Assembly: GCF_964204865.1 (NCBI RefSeq)
Contig: NC_135257.1
Location: 1,922,001 to 1,986,000 of the forward strand
DNA: 64,000 nt
Origin: Styela clava
Taxonomy: Eukaryota; Chordata; Ascidiacea; Stolidobranchia; Styelidae
Reading direction: 5' to 3'
Positions 40,501 to 52,200 of this stretch are shown here, one piece after another. Position 1 is the first letter of the stretch. Every line of letters begins with the position of its first letter. The notes beneath the pieces were generated by a model. The model saw only the letters and a program-made list of their open reading frames with translations, searched no databases and was not told the origin of the DNA. The translations under genes and the position numbers were made by a program.

Positions 40501-43500
40501 TAGCAACGAGCCATCTACCGATCAACCTACTACACAGCAAAGTAGCAGTCTGTCTACAACAGTGACTGAACAAGAAACAACAGATACGATTTCGACTCAT
40601 CGAGCAGCTACGACAGCGTCTTTAACTACATCTTCCGATTTTGGTATTACAACTTTGCATACATTGAAATATACTACTGTATTAACCGAAGTAGTTCCGT
40701 CAACAACTTCTAGCAACGAGCCATCTATCGATCGAACTACAACCCAACAAAGTAGCATTTTGCCTACAACATTACCTGAACAAGAAACAACGTATACAAT
40801 TTTGACACATCGAGCATCTACGACAGCGTCTCCAACTACATCTTCAGATTCTGGTTTTACAACTTCGCATACATTAAAAGATACTACTGTATCTACTGAA
40901 GCAATTTCTTCAACAACTTTTATTAACGAGCCATCTACCGATCAAACTACTACAGAGCAAATTAGCATTCTACCTACAACAGTGACTAAACAAGAAACAA
41001 CAGATACGATTTCGACTCATCGAGCAGCTACGACAGCGTCTTTAACTACATCCTCGGATTCTGGTATTACAAATTTGCATACATCGAAAAATACTACCGT
41101 ATCAACTGAAGCAATTCCGTCAACAACTTTTAGCAAAGAAGCACCTAATTATCAAACTACTACAGGGCAAAGTAGCATTCTGCCTAATACAATAACTGAA
41201 CGAGAAACAACAGATACAATTTCGACACACCGAGCATCTACGACAGCTTCTACAACCCTATCTTCCGATTTTGCTATAACAACTTCGCATACATTGAAAA
41301 TTACTACTGTATCAACTGGAGCAATTCCGTCATCAACTTTTGGCAATGAGTCATTCACAAGTGGCCCCATTGATGGCGAGTAGCAAATATATTTTTTTGG
41401 CGATTGCATTTTGAATGACAAAAATTACGATGATAAAATTACACACACATCAAATTTCTCCACTAATATACAAATAAAATTAATTTATTCAAATATGTAA
41501 AAGTATTTATGATAGGGTTGAGATTTGTAGAATTAGGTATATTGTCAATACTTTTAAGATTAAGTTATATTCTAAATTGATACTTGAAAAGAAATTTGTT
41601 ACTGCCTAATGAATTTATTACTATTGATTACACTGATTAATAATAACGATGTTCCGTGTTTCATTCAATCCTTTTTTCAGCAAACATTTTAGCATGTATT
41701 CATTCGCTAAAACTCTCCTATATAGTGTAATTTAAACGTTCAAATTCGCATTTATTATTATTTCACTATGACTTGTATATGTTGGATTTATCCGAAGATG
41801 TTTATAAGACATACACGTTCAAGAAAATGAGTTTACGCTTGTTTTAATTATCTTGGCAAGAATTTCTATTTCAAGATTATTCTTTTGCATTTAATTGGAA
41901 GATCTTGCTATTTTGTTCAATAGTATTACGTAAAGTTAAACTATAAACTCTATAATGAAATGTATGTATCTTTTTTCTTTCAGTAAATCAGTGCTTGGCG
42001 AATACAAACTACTGTTCCGGTGTTGCGAATTCTTACTGTAGGTTTCGTGACGGTATTGGATCCGATTGTCCCTGTATACCTGGCTTTTCTAAAAATGACG
42101 ACGGGACTTGTGTTGGAGGTAATATTTTCATACTATCAGACTAGTAGATAAACAACAATGGTATTGTCAAATGCATTTTCTGAAATACCAAGACTACATC
42201 AGAACATATTTCGCTCTCAGCTCAGTTGCTGTTGTTGATATGTTCTGTGGCGCTTATACCATCATTAGTCTTTTCCGCCATTAGCCATGCGAATTAAAAT
42301 TCTATACTACTACATCGTACAATATTTACCAATATTTTGAAATTTATGGTGTAATTCAGTGAACAATGGCGACGCCATAATATGACGTCATCAATAGTTT
42401 TTTCACCTCAGACGATTTGCGCTAATTATTTTTTGGGGAAGTCTGTTGTGAATTTTTACAGTGAAATTGCTGTATAGTATATTTAAAAACTCGGTCTTCA
42501 GCTTTGTCACCCCAAAGAAATGGCAATTGACAAGTATTTTTAAGGTCTTTGAGGTCATTTTATGGCGGATTGTCAAATGCATATACATATCATATGCCAA
42601 AACAGCGAAATTGTCGAGGTGCGCCACTTAAACGAAGGTCTATTACAGTACTTTATTCTGAGCTTGTCGACGAATACGCATGATTTCCGGCAATTAGTTG
42701 ACCAGATTGTTTTCGACTAGAAGAAACAATGGGTGAATGTTGTCATCATTGCTTTATGAAGCCGCACTAGACGCTAGTCAAAATCAAGTTAAGAGTGTCG
42801 AATTTTAATTCAATTTCATAGCACCAGACGCCAGAAAGAGACGTGGTCCAGTGAAAAATGTACGATGGTGGTGCTTTATGTTCGTTTATTGCATATTTTT
42901 AATTTTGTTATCAGTCAAAGCATTTGGTTGTGACATGAGACTGGTGCAGGATTTCAGCTCAGACTTGAAGGACCCAAGTACAGATGCTTATCAGGAACTT
43001 CAAATACAATCTACAGAGCTGGTATGTGATGTTGAACATGTTACCGACCAAAATTAATAATTTTTTCATTGTTATATCGATTCAAAAATCATATTCAACA
43101 GAATTAAAACATTTTTATCTATAAAAACTGTAAATAATTGTTCATCGTATTGTGCACTAAATAACACTTCAATGTATATTCTTCCTCAACAATTGCCAAG
43201 CGTTGCTTTTTGCATGATGATCACATGTATCTTGCCAAACATCATAGTTACGTAGTTTCCTGTTTCATCTGTTCCGAAATTAGTAACGTTATACCTTCAA
43301 CAGAAAGTTACTATAAAAACAATGTTTTTTGTAAAAGTGAAGAGCTTCTCTAGTAACTAATTAGTTATTTTTAGGCGTTTACAACGAAATGATTGTAAAT
43401 ATATATCAAAAATTGTACAATACTAAAATATATATATTATCATATCCAGCTGACAGATATATATCAAAACACAACAGGATTTATCGGCGTTATAGTGGTA

Positions 43501-46500
43501 GGATTTAGTGAAGGCAGCGTAATCGTTGCCTATACTGTGCAACTTGATTCCACATCCGCCGCAACAACACAGTCACTGCAAAACGATTTCACTACCTATG
43601 TGGTGAGTGTATTTCTTTAATTTTTACTCAATATCATGTGGTATTGCTATGCAAACGATCCAATCTATATTTCTTTCAAACATATTTGGATATTGAGTTG
43701 AGTTGAGTTCACTTGTAGAAACATATGGAAGATACGGGACTAAATTTAACACGAATCTGCAGCTTTGATTTAGTGAACGATGTAATAATATTATTCCAGA
43801 ACGCCTCAAGTAGTGGAAATTGCTCACCGGATAACAACAATTGCACCGTGGGAGGCCTACAAGTAGACGTCAATAGTTCAGTCAATTCTATTGGAAGTAT
43901 ACTGCATATTATATCTTTACATTGAAAAAGATAAACACTTAAGTCGTCATTTTTATTGATCTTTCTGGTGACACTGTAAACTCAAAATCTGCATTTTAAA
44001 TTGTCGTCATAATTATTCTAGATTCAGAAAATCAATGATACAATAGATATATCCAATTTATATTTTATTCTCATAGTTGTATCAATGCGTGAAGGCTGTG
44101 ACACATTAACCGTAGAATTATATGACATTTCGCTTTTTTATAACGCACTGTCAATAATAAATATAAATAAATAGTGATTTTGTCGGTTTTTTCAGCTAAC
44201 AACGATGCGTTGTGTCAAGATCCGAATGTTGTAGGATATTGTCAAAGAGATTCCACTTATTGCAACGCTTCATCTGGTGTTGCTGAATGCGACTGTTTAC
44301 CAAATTACGTACGATTTCCAGGAGTGAACACAGTATGCGCAGGTGTATACTTGGTATTAAAAAACCCGAGTTTAGCATCAAAACGCAGTCCACTTTTAAA
44401 TGATTTTGATAAGAATTGCAAGTTAACTTTAGTTTGATAAATCTTAATTTTCTGTACCAAAGGTATTTTCGCAGGGAATACCATGGCAATTGTAATACTC
44501 AAAGACTTTATTAGCCATTTCGGTTGCAAAAAGTCGACAAAAGTTGAGTATGTTAACAAAAATGGTGAGCGGAAAGCGATAGTACAAAACAAGACATGAA
44601 ATAAATTTTAATTCGCGTTTTCCTTCTGGACTATTTTTGCCAGAAATTTTTTTCGCGTTTTGATATGGCATTTCCCATGTATACTTATTTTATTGTTTGT
44701 ATATAGGTAGACAGAAATTTCATCCCTTGTGAAAAAATACGTGAAATGTGATAGTTAACTTATTCATTTGTCTCCTTTAGCTGTGATATGCTCTAGTAAT
44801 ACGAACTGTAACGCACCATTTGGAACTTGCAATATGAGCCCTCCCACCGAACCTCAAATAGGAAGTTGTTATTGCATGACGGGATTCAGTGGAAGCAAAT
44901 GCTCAGATCGTAAGTAGAATTTGAAGAAATATTACTGAGAAAATCAGAACCTATAGCTATTGCGGTCTGGATTGCAGAACCGTAGTTTTGGTTTGATCGA
45001 TCCGTTTTGATGTTGGTGCGCATATCAATGTACCGACTTTACATTGATCCACAATGCGCTTGAGCTCATCAAAGTGCTACAAAGTGAAGAATCAATTAAA
45101 AAAAAATATGCCTAATAATTTGTTAAGATATACTACAAAAGGGAATGTCAGAGTAAGAATAATTTTGAAACATTTGATTCAAAGGTAGACGGACGACCAT
45201 GTTTATTATTTAAGATTGTAATGCTATTTTGTAACATGTTTGATACAATTTCTCAAAACTAAAACGACTTGATACCTAAATACTTGTTCATTTTGAACAT
45301 ATGGGGGTATTGTTAGGACTGTTGTTCTATGATCTTCCTAATTAATGTTAAAATCCTGTGTCCATTGCCACACAGGTAAAGCGATGATAAAAGAGAGGCG
45401 CTAAGATACCATCCAGGAATTTACGTATAGTCGACTCAGCGTCATACTACCATAAACATACAGATTTTTTAATTTCTCATGAAAATTTAAAAAAAATTTA
45501 GTTCTTAGCATTTTGTATCGTTTTCCTTCATGTGTATATATCATTTTCAGTTTGGCTTTTCATTTTTCTAATTGTGATGAGTTTTCTTGTACTCGTTACA
45601 CTCATTGTGGTTGGAATTTATTTCGTAAGAAAGAACAAGATACAAAGGGATATGAAATTGTGGGATAACGAACCCCAGATCGAAAGAACATCAGATTTTT
45701 GGAGATCTCGCGTAGTGGTGGAGGTAACTTGACCTGTTCATCACATTTACAATCCAATAATATTTTATCGTTGAATATCTCTTTGTAATGCCTTAATCGG
45801 TAAGCTGTTAAGTCGGTACCAAAAAAAAGAGTACGTTTTCCCAAATTAAAAACGACTTTCGATTTGATATAAGACGAAAAATTAAAATTTAGATTTAACT
45901 ATCCACGCCATATTATCGAATGTAAGAAATTTACATAAAAGAAAAAGTGTGGCATAGTCAAATACCACATTCTCTAATAACTGGTGTAGATATGATGATG
46001 AATATATTAGGCGCAAGAAATGCCAGCTGAATAAACAACAATGAACTTTCCTAAGAGACGAAGATCTTCATCATGACATTAAACACTGAGAGACAAATAG
46101 AAGGAAATCTGAGTGATCAATTTTTATGGCGACCACACATAATATTAATAAATTGTCTTTCGCTAAATAAACACATACAAGTGGAGTCTAAATATCGAAT
46201 CTAAGTGCGACTCCTTATTAATAGTGTATTCCTAAGTAATCTCTCTACATTAAACAACATTTTCAAGTCCCACTTTGCTTTTCTTGTTTTGCATATGAGA
46301 AAACCCTGAAAATGTTATGTAAAGTAATATATTTTAGGATATGTACTTTGACCGTCCACATCTTAGAGCTGTCAGTCCAACAATTGAACAAATTGAAATG
46401 ACTCAATCTTCAAGTAGAGGTGGTGGAGTCGAATATGAAATTCAATTAGAAGGACATGATATTACCGTGAGTTCTTAACAAGCCATCAAAGATAATCGAT

Positions 46501-47339
46501 TGTTTTCTACGATTGCTAAATGTCAAATGAAACTAGTCTAGTCAAAATTGTATTAAATCTTGTGGACATTGCGACGTGTATTGTTTATTTACAATCCAGT
46601 CTTCAGTTAAGCTAATATTTATTTGAAAATGTCTTTTCAAATGATAAGTCTGTCATAATAAAGCCTTCGATACTCAGTTTATCTTTCATTTCTCATCCAC
46701 AATATCAGAAAAGTGGAGTCGTAACCGGGGTCAACGCGTGAGTAACTTTTGTGGGCAGTGCTTACCCTTGTGAAACCCCTGATATGCTACTGGGCTTGGC
46801 AGAGAAACCCTATTATATAAAAATCATTTGAAAACACCCATAGATGTATGAAAAACAAATGTTTTGGTATTGGACTCTCCAACAACAACAATGAAAAGTT
46901 ATTACAGAAGATAAAATGAAAGAAATTCGATGACCCTCTGCTCTTGGATTTTGCTCACAAACTTCTATAGCGTATCTCAGTGTTGCTCAATGAAATATTA
47001 ATGCACTTATCCATATACTCATGCAAATTTCTGTTTTTATTTGTGATAGGTATTAAAGCAGAAAATTTCACACAAATATGTATTAACTCCACTCAATGAG
47101 AAACTTTTACCGAGCCTTACAGAACTCCCAAAACCCCGGTTGGAAAGCACTGGTTTAGGTGCTGGCCAAAGTAAAAATGCATACCAGTTGCTGATATATA
47201 TATACCGTATTTATATGTTTTCTAGTTTATGGGAATGCTGAAATTCGAACCGATGGACCTTATTATACTTTCTATGAAATAATATTGCATTAGTATCTTA
47301 AACATAATTTTCCAGGTTATTGAAGATGATGAACTATAG
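28547..47339 (+). CDS. giant transmembrane mucin with EGF, SEA and EGF-like domains
   Basis: Coding exons: 28547-41360, 41984-42118, 42915-43021, 43450-43602, 43719-43896, 44196-44342, 44781-44909, 45551-45723, 46338-46466, 47316-47339. They total 13989 nt, or 4662 aa. The start MWRYKLLALYIAILFG is a signal peptide. Residues to about 4271 are Thr/Ser-rich and predicted to be densely O-glycosylated: an irregular part first, then about 39 units of roughly 70 aa. Next come an EGF-like domain (about 4272-4316) and a SEA domain (about 4317-4462) with the cleavage motif G4374-SVIV. Two Cys-rich EGF-like modules (to about 4554), a membrane helix (about 4555-4578) and an acidic-ending cytoplasmic tail follow. 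The EGF-SEA-EGF-TM order is that of vertebrate membrane mucins such as MUC3/MUC17. The first donor (AA|GTGGCC at 41361) is weak and was chosen by phase; the frame otherwise stops at 41383. The 42915 acceptor has an alternative at 42822. Confidence 0.85.
28640..33217 (+). repeat. irregular Thr/Ser-rich mucin region
   Basis: This is the 5' third of the mucin exon. It encodes short, diverged modules built around TTE.., TQ.TTE and ETTEP-like strings without a fixed period. Composition is dominated by Thr, Ser, Glu and Gln. It resembles an ancient repeat array that is no longer being homogenised, unlike the array that follows. Confidence 0.75.
33218..41360 (+). repeat. about 39 tandem units of 210 nt in the mucin exon
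   Basis: Each unit encodes about 70 residues that pass through the landmarks DQTTTQ, EQETTDTIS, THRASTTAS, TTSSD, TTSHTL and STEAIPSTTF. Most units are 210 nt; a few lack four residues and are 198 nt (for example those with FNND before TTTQQ). The frame is uninterrupted. The repeat structure also leaves long open frames on the minus strand at a 210-nt period. These are shadows of the repeat and not genes. Confidence 0.9.
34678..39261 (+). repeat. 1458-nt higher-order repeat (three copies) within the mucin array
   Basis: Blocks of seven units recur with a period of 1458 nt (six of 210 plus one of 198): the same unit types start at 34678, 36136 and 37594, and likewise at 34888, 36346 and 37804, and at 35308, 36766 and 38224. 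The second and third blocks look almost identical by eye. The third contains one extra 210-nt unit, an adjacent duplication (38434-38643 repeated at 38644-38853), so the next equivalent unit starts at 39262. Confidence 0.85.
46756..47152. mobile_element. possible hAT-like element in the last intron of the mucin gene
   Basis: The start CAGTGCTTACCC and the end GGTTGGAAAGCACTG are partly inverted-repeat and resemble hAT termini. The flanking octamers do not match, so a target duplication cannot be shown. Tentative. Confidence 0.25.
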
Positions 47340-49237
47340 GAGACATGATGAGCACATACTTGCTTGGTGTTCAATGTGCACGAGAGAGTTGCACAATATA
47401 TTGAGGCATTAAATCATTGGTTTTATTATTTCTTGGGCTTAAAACTATTAGAATAGCCAATTTCCAAGATTTTTTTCACTCTAATATTCGCTTTTACAGT
47501 GCTATATGTGAACAGAGTTTGTGAATTGTGTTCCATACGTATTTTTATCCCATTTTTATTCTGTTTGACCAAGATTCACGCTTTTGTCATTCGATTTCCC
47601 ATCAATTAAATTACCAATTCCTATTTCAGTTTTGTCTTTGTTATTTTGTGCACAAATATCACTGTATAATATACTTCACATATATACCATTAAATTTGAG
47701 CTACTGTATTTGCGATGAAAATTCACCAAAAATGTTATGTATATGTGCTTTCATATCCTTTATTTTTATGCAAATACGTCTTTAGCAGGCATATGTTTCA
47801 GTAAACGTTTTGTTTAAAAACATTACATGACAGAAATGCTAATTGATAAAAATTGTCAACTTTATTCTTTTAATCTCTTCGTTCCAGGTTGTATTTTTAG
47901 TCTTTACTTATATATGTACATGTTAGATCATTAGTTTTCTGATTGGTAACGCGTACTGCGTCTTTAACTACAATACGATATTAATTTTCACTGTTAGCGT
48001 GTCTTTGAACACGACTGGATTTTCATATAAAATATATATTTATATTTACTTTTACTTATAAAGCTGTATCAGTGTTTTCTATTGGATGAAACAACTATTT
48101 ATTATAAAAAGACATTTCATCTTTGTAAAATTTCGGTATGACATACCTTCCGGATGGACAACGTTAATTTACAGTTCACATATATAATGAATATGAACAG
48201 AGATGGAGTAATTCGTGCACTGATTGACAACATTTCGACTACGCAATTAAGTCACATTATAATATGTGATAACCTTTATTCATCCTACTATTTTGTTTGC
48301 AAGTTTAAACTTTATGGTTATTGTATATTGTCTGCTCAACTTACAAATATTAGTATCAAATAAATTTTCTTGCTTGCGCATAGCATCAGTATGTCTAGTC
48401 CGAGATAGTGCTTCACTGTTTTCGCTTCCATAAACGTATTGTGATGAAGTTGTATGAAAGTGAGGTTTAATTAAACGTTAGATTGATCATGTTTTGTAGT
48501 AATTCACTTACTTATTCAGAAGTGACAAAAACTTCAGAGTAATGTTACAAGCAAGAATGGGAATGTCAGAAGCTGAGAAAATTATGCGAAATTATGTCTA
48601 CTCTAGGTTCTAGTAAATACTGGTCAACTGGCGTTGTAAAGCATTCCATTTAAATACGTCTAGAAAAAAAACAATTGGGATGGGGGACATTTCACATGAT
48701 TGATCTGGGATTTATATGCTTTTATAGAAGTTTGTAACTACCTTCATATTAGCCATGTTTCAGAATAACGCTTATGTATAACAGAAACGTTGATATAAGT
48801 ATGACGGCATTTCATTTATTCAATCACTATTTTCCTCGACGTTGATATGGAGATAAATTAAAATTGAAACAATCAATAAGATTTTTGACTTCAATGCTGA
48901 AAACCAAAAACAATGTAGACTAATTAAGGCTTGTAATAGAATAGATTATTTCCACCATATCCGTTTTCGCAATAAAACCATTTAGTACTTTCGCATCTAA
49001 ATAATACCATTTTACATAAATATCTTACGTTGGTTAGGGTCGAGTTAGTTAGAAATTGAGAATCGTTTGCTAGCAAACTCGTCTTCGTGGAAGAGAGCGG
49101 GTAATCCACTACTAACAGATTTAATATTTTATGCTACATCATAAAATATCTTTTCGTTGCCCTAAATTAAGCGGTATAATTTCTAGAGCACATGATATGT
49201 GCATGATGACGCAGTTGAATTAACGTTTAATCGATCG
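47340..49237. other. 3' region between convergent mucin and sulfotransferase genes
   Basis: This holds the mucin 3' untranslated region and, from the other strand, that of the minus-strand sulfotransferase. AATAAA at 48359-48364 is the first clear plus-strand poly(A) signal I see after the mucin stop, which would give a 3' UTR of about 1 kb. A minus-strand AATAAA (TTTATT at 48815-48820) could serve the sulfotransferase. No other gene is recognisable. Confidence 0.4.
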
Positions 49238-52200
49238 TCACCAATTAAATCTACGATCGAGTAGTTTATATAGTTTTTCATTGAATGGTGCAAAAAATAA
49301 GCGAAGTTTTTCCATATATTCCGGGTTCGCGATACCCCATGCTCCTTTTCTAGTCCTTCCTTTTCCAGTCATACAAGAAGTACGTGCTGTTCCTGCGACT
49401 AAAACGCCGTTTCTTTCCACTACTAAAGGTTTGGCAAAGCAAGAAAACCCTGACGGTCCTTTTGGAATATTTTCTGGTAAAACAAACTCTGGAATGTGAA
49501 GAAAGTCTTGAACCTAAAGCAACCAAAAAACAATTAAAAATGAGAGAATTATATAAACAAGAGTCATGGCAAATTTTTCTAATTGCATTAATTTAGTTAT
49601 TCAGTTTATTTCATTTCTGTGCGTAGAGCATTGTAATAATATAAACAGCTTGTATTTATTAATGAAAAAAAAATAATAATAAAATGCTGCTTTAAAGCAT
49701 CTATCGTTGAAATTAGGTTATAATCTCTAATTCCTGGAGCAACTGCTTTAATTTGATCTTGGATCATAGGTATTGGTCAAATTGTTTATCTATCTATACT
49801 CACCTCTTTTATGACTTTAGCAGGATTAGATATAAGTTCCTCACCGTCTACGATGTATATATCGCTCATATTGAACACCTTATACCATCTGTGAAAAATA
49901 TTGAAAATAAGTACAGTAGCGCAGTGTCAAACGGCGTTTTGCATCTTCATCGATGTGTCACGATTGGCGAGGCGAAATAAACTAGAACTTCATTCTATAT
50001 TGTATTGTATCAGTACTTCCCTTCGTGAAGTTACCTACTTCGTGTGGTTACCTTCGTGAACTTCTAGCATGACATAACAAATTCTCTATTGCATCGTCAC
50101 GTTTATCATCCTTATTGGGACTGAGAAAAAACTGCTTTAAGTTTTGCATATTCATCGATGCGTCACGATTGGCAAAACCAAATAAACTAGTATTTCATTC
50201 TTTAAGTTTTTCATCTTTATTGGGACTGAAAATAAAACCCCCAAAAGAGAGAAAGCAAAGCTTAAATATATGGAAAAAAGGTACAATATCTAACCGCGGT
50301 GCCGAAAGCCGACGCGACCAATACGGAGTAGTTGCACCGAGTTTGCGAAAGTAAAACGTCATGCTTGGCGGAATAAAAACGGCGTTCCCATTAATCTAAA
50401 CTAAAAGTAATAGCTTAGTAACATCAACAATATTCAACCACTGAAAATTGCAAAGAAATTGGTCCTGTAGTTGAGGAGAAACGAGATGAAAAACAATACC
50501 ACCAACAACTAAAAAAAGAATATCTACTACCTTAGTAAATGATAGTAATACAATCCAGTTGTTAGTATATGGTTAGTACTGTTTTTTTCAATCAACTGCT
50601 CTATATACACCATTTCCGATTCGCTTTCATTCATTTCTGCCGTCAACTTGACGGAGTGTATAAGAAGATCATCAACCATTTGTTCAAACGTTGTTGTTGC
50701 TTTAAGAGTATGCATCAATATCTGTTATAAAATGTATTACTGAAATCATAAAGACTTTTTATTTACATTTACATGTTGTTGGGCAAAAGCTGAAAAGCAA
50801 GTTCCGAAAAATTCAAATTTAAATAGCAGTCATATTAAATTAAATGAACTTTTTCAATACCAAAACAAGAGTTTTATCACAAATGCCACATTTTTTCACG
50901 TCAAGCGATATTCTTCCAAATGTTTCACAACAATGACTATAGAGTTTTCAACAGTAAATATTATAACAATAAGACAGTAATCCCCCCCGCGAGGTGCGCG
51001 ATTCAAAAGCTTAAAAAAGAAACACAATATATATGAGTCGATAGATCGTTACCTCCTGGACATAAATTTGAATATGTTCTTTTTGTAGGATCGCACAAAA
51101 CAAGTAAAAGTTTGGCATTAGGAACAAGTTCCCGAAGACGTTCTGGTACCGTGAGTCCCCAGTTGAAGTAGGCCGGTGTTTTTTCAAATGATATTTCATG
51201 AGGTAAAACTTTTGCCAACATTGGTCTAAACAAAAATATTTTAAAGATTAAATAAATTAATTGATATGTTTGAAACTATTATCTTTAAGGCTTTTGCCTC
51301 AAAATGTTTTTGTTTATAGTTTATAATATGATGCGTCCCGTCTGATTTTAATTTAACGGTGTCCTTAGACCAGCAAATTAATGTCCAAACAAGGTTCTCG
51401 ACTGCATGGCGGTAATTATGTATATGGATTTTTGGATAATTTTACATGACACTTTAGACAGTGTTTGAAAAAGAATATGAATTAGAGTGCTTGGCATGAA
51501 CTGACAAATCTATAAAAGAGTGTCATCAACATGTGTTTGCTGATTGAAAATTCAAATTATTTTTCCAGAAAGTTCTTATATATATATATATCCTCACTGC
51601 TAAAAATGGGGCAATAACTCAAAATTTAATTAAAATATCATTAAAAATGTTTTGAACTTTTTCATTGCAAAAACAGTAACAATGAAAAGAAAAAAGCACG
51701 TTTACTTTACATATGACGTTAAATATTTTATTTAATATTTGACCGCCTGGCATTACATATATTTGAGAAATAAAATTTATTTGAAAGTTGTTCTGAATTG
51801 TGTTTCTCCCAATATATACTTATCACATTAAACATTTGTTTCAGGTTAAAACAGTCACCATAAAAATGAATTACAATGAAAAGTTTTTTACGTGTATGCT
51901 TTTAGGCCCGATTTATATAAATACGGTCGGTCAAAGAAGTGAGGTTCTTTGGGTGCAACTTTGATCATCGGATGCATAACAAGTAAAGCCCTAAGAGCCC
52001 CTGTTCCACACTTCTCCACCCCGATTCCAATGACATCTGGTGCACGCTGAACTGCTGGCTGAAGATATGAAATTTTATTTTAATGTGGAGCAGAATAAAA
52101 TAAATTTCTCAGACTCGGCTCGTGCTGGGAATTATAAAGAACGTGATTGGCCTCGCACCGCGATGATTTGTAGGTGCAGGTTCGAATCTAGTGGAGAATA

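Noticed and set aside
33218..41360. CRISPR-like array
   Set aside because: The repeats are long, contiguous and coding, with no unique spacers, in a eukaryotic gene.
41361..41383. Mucin ending at the TAG of the giant exon, as a secreted protein
   Set aside because: The next nine exons continue in consistent phase into EGF, SEA and membrane domains, so the spliced form is better supported, although a read-through secreted isoform cannot be excluded.
33220..41421. Recurring minus-strand open frames of about 60-70 codons every 210 nt (Val/Ser-rich)
   Set aside because: They are antisense shadows of the mucin repeat. A stop-free reading repeats because the unit is a multiple of three.
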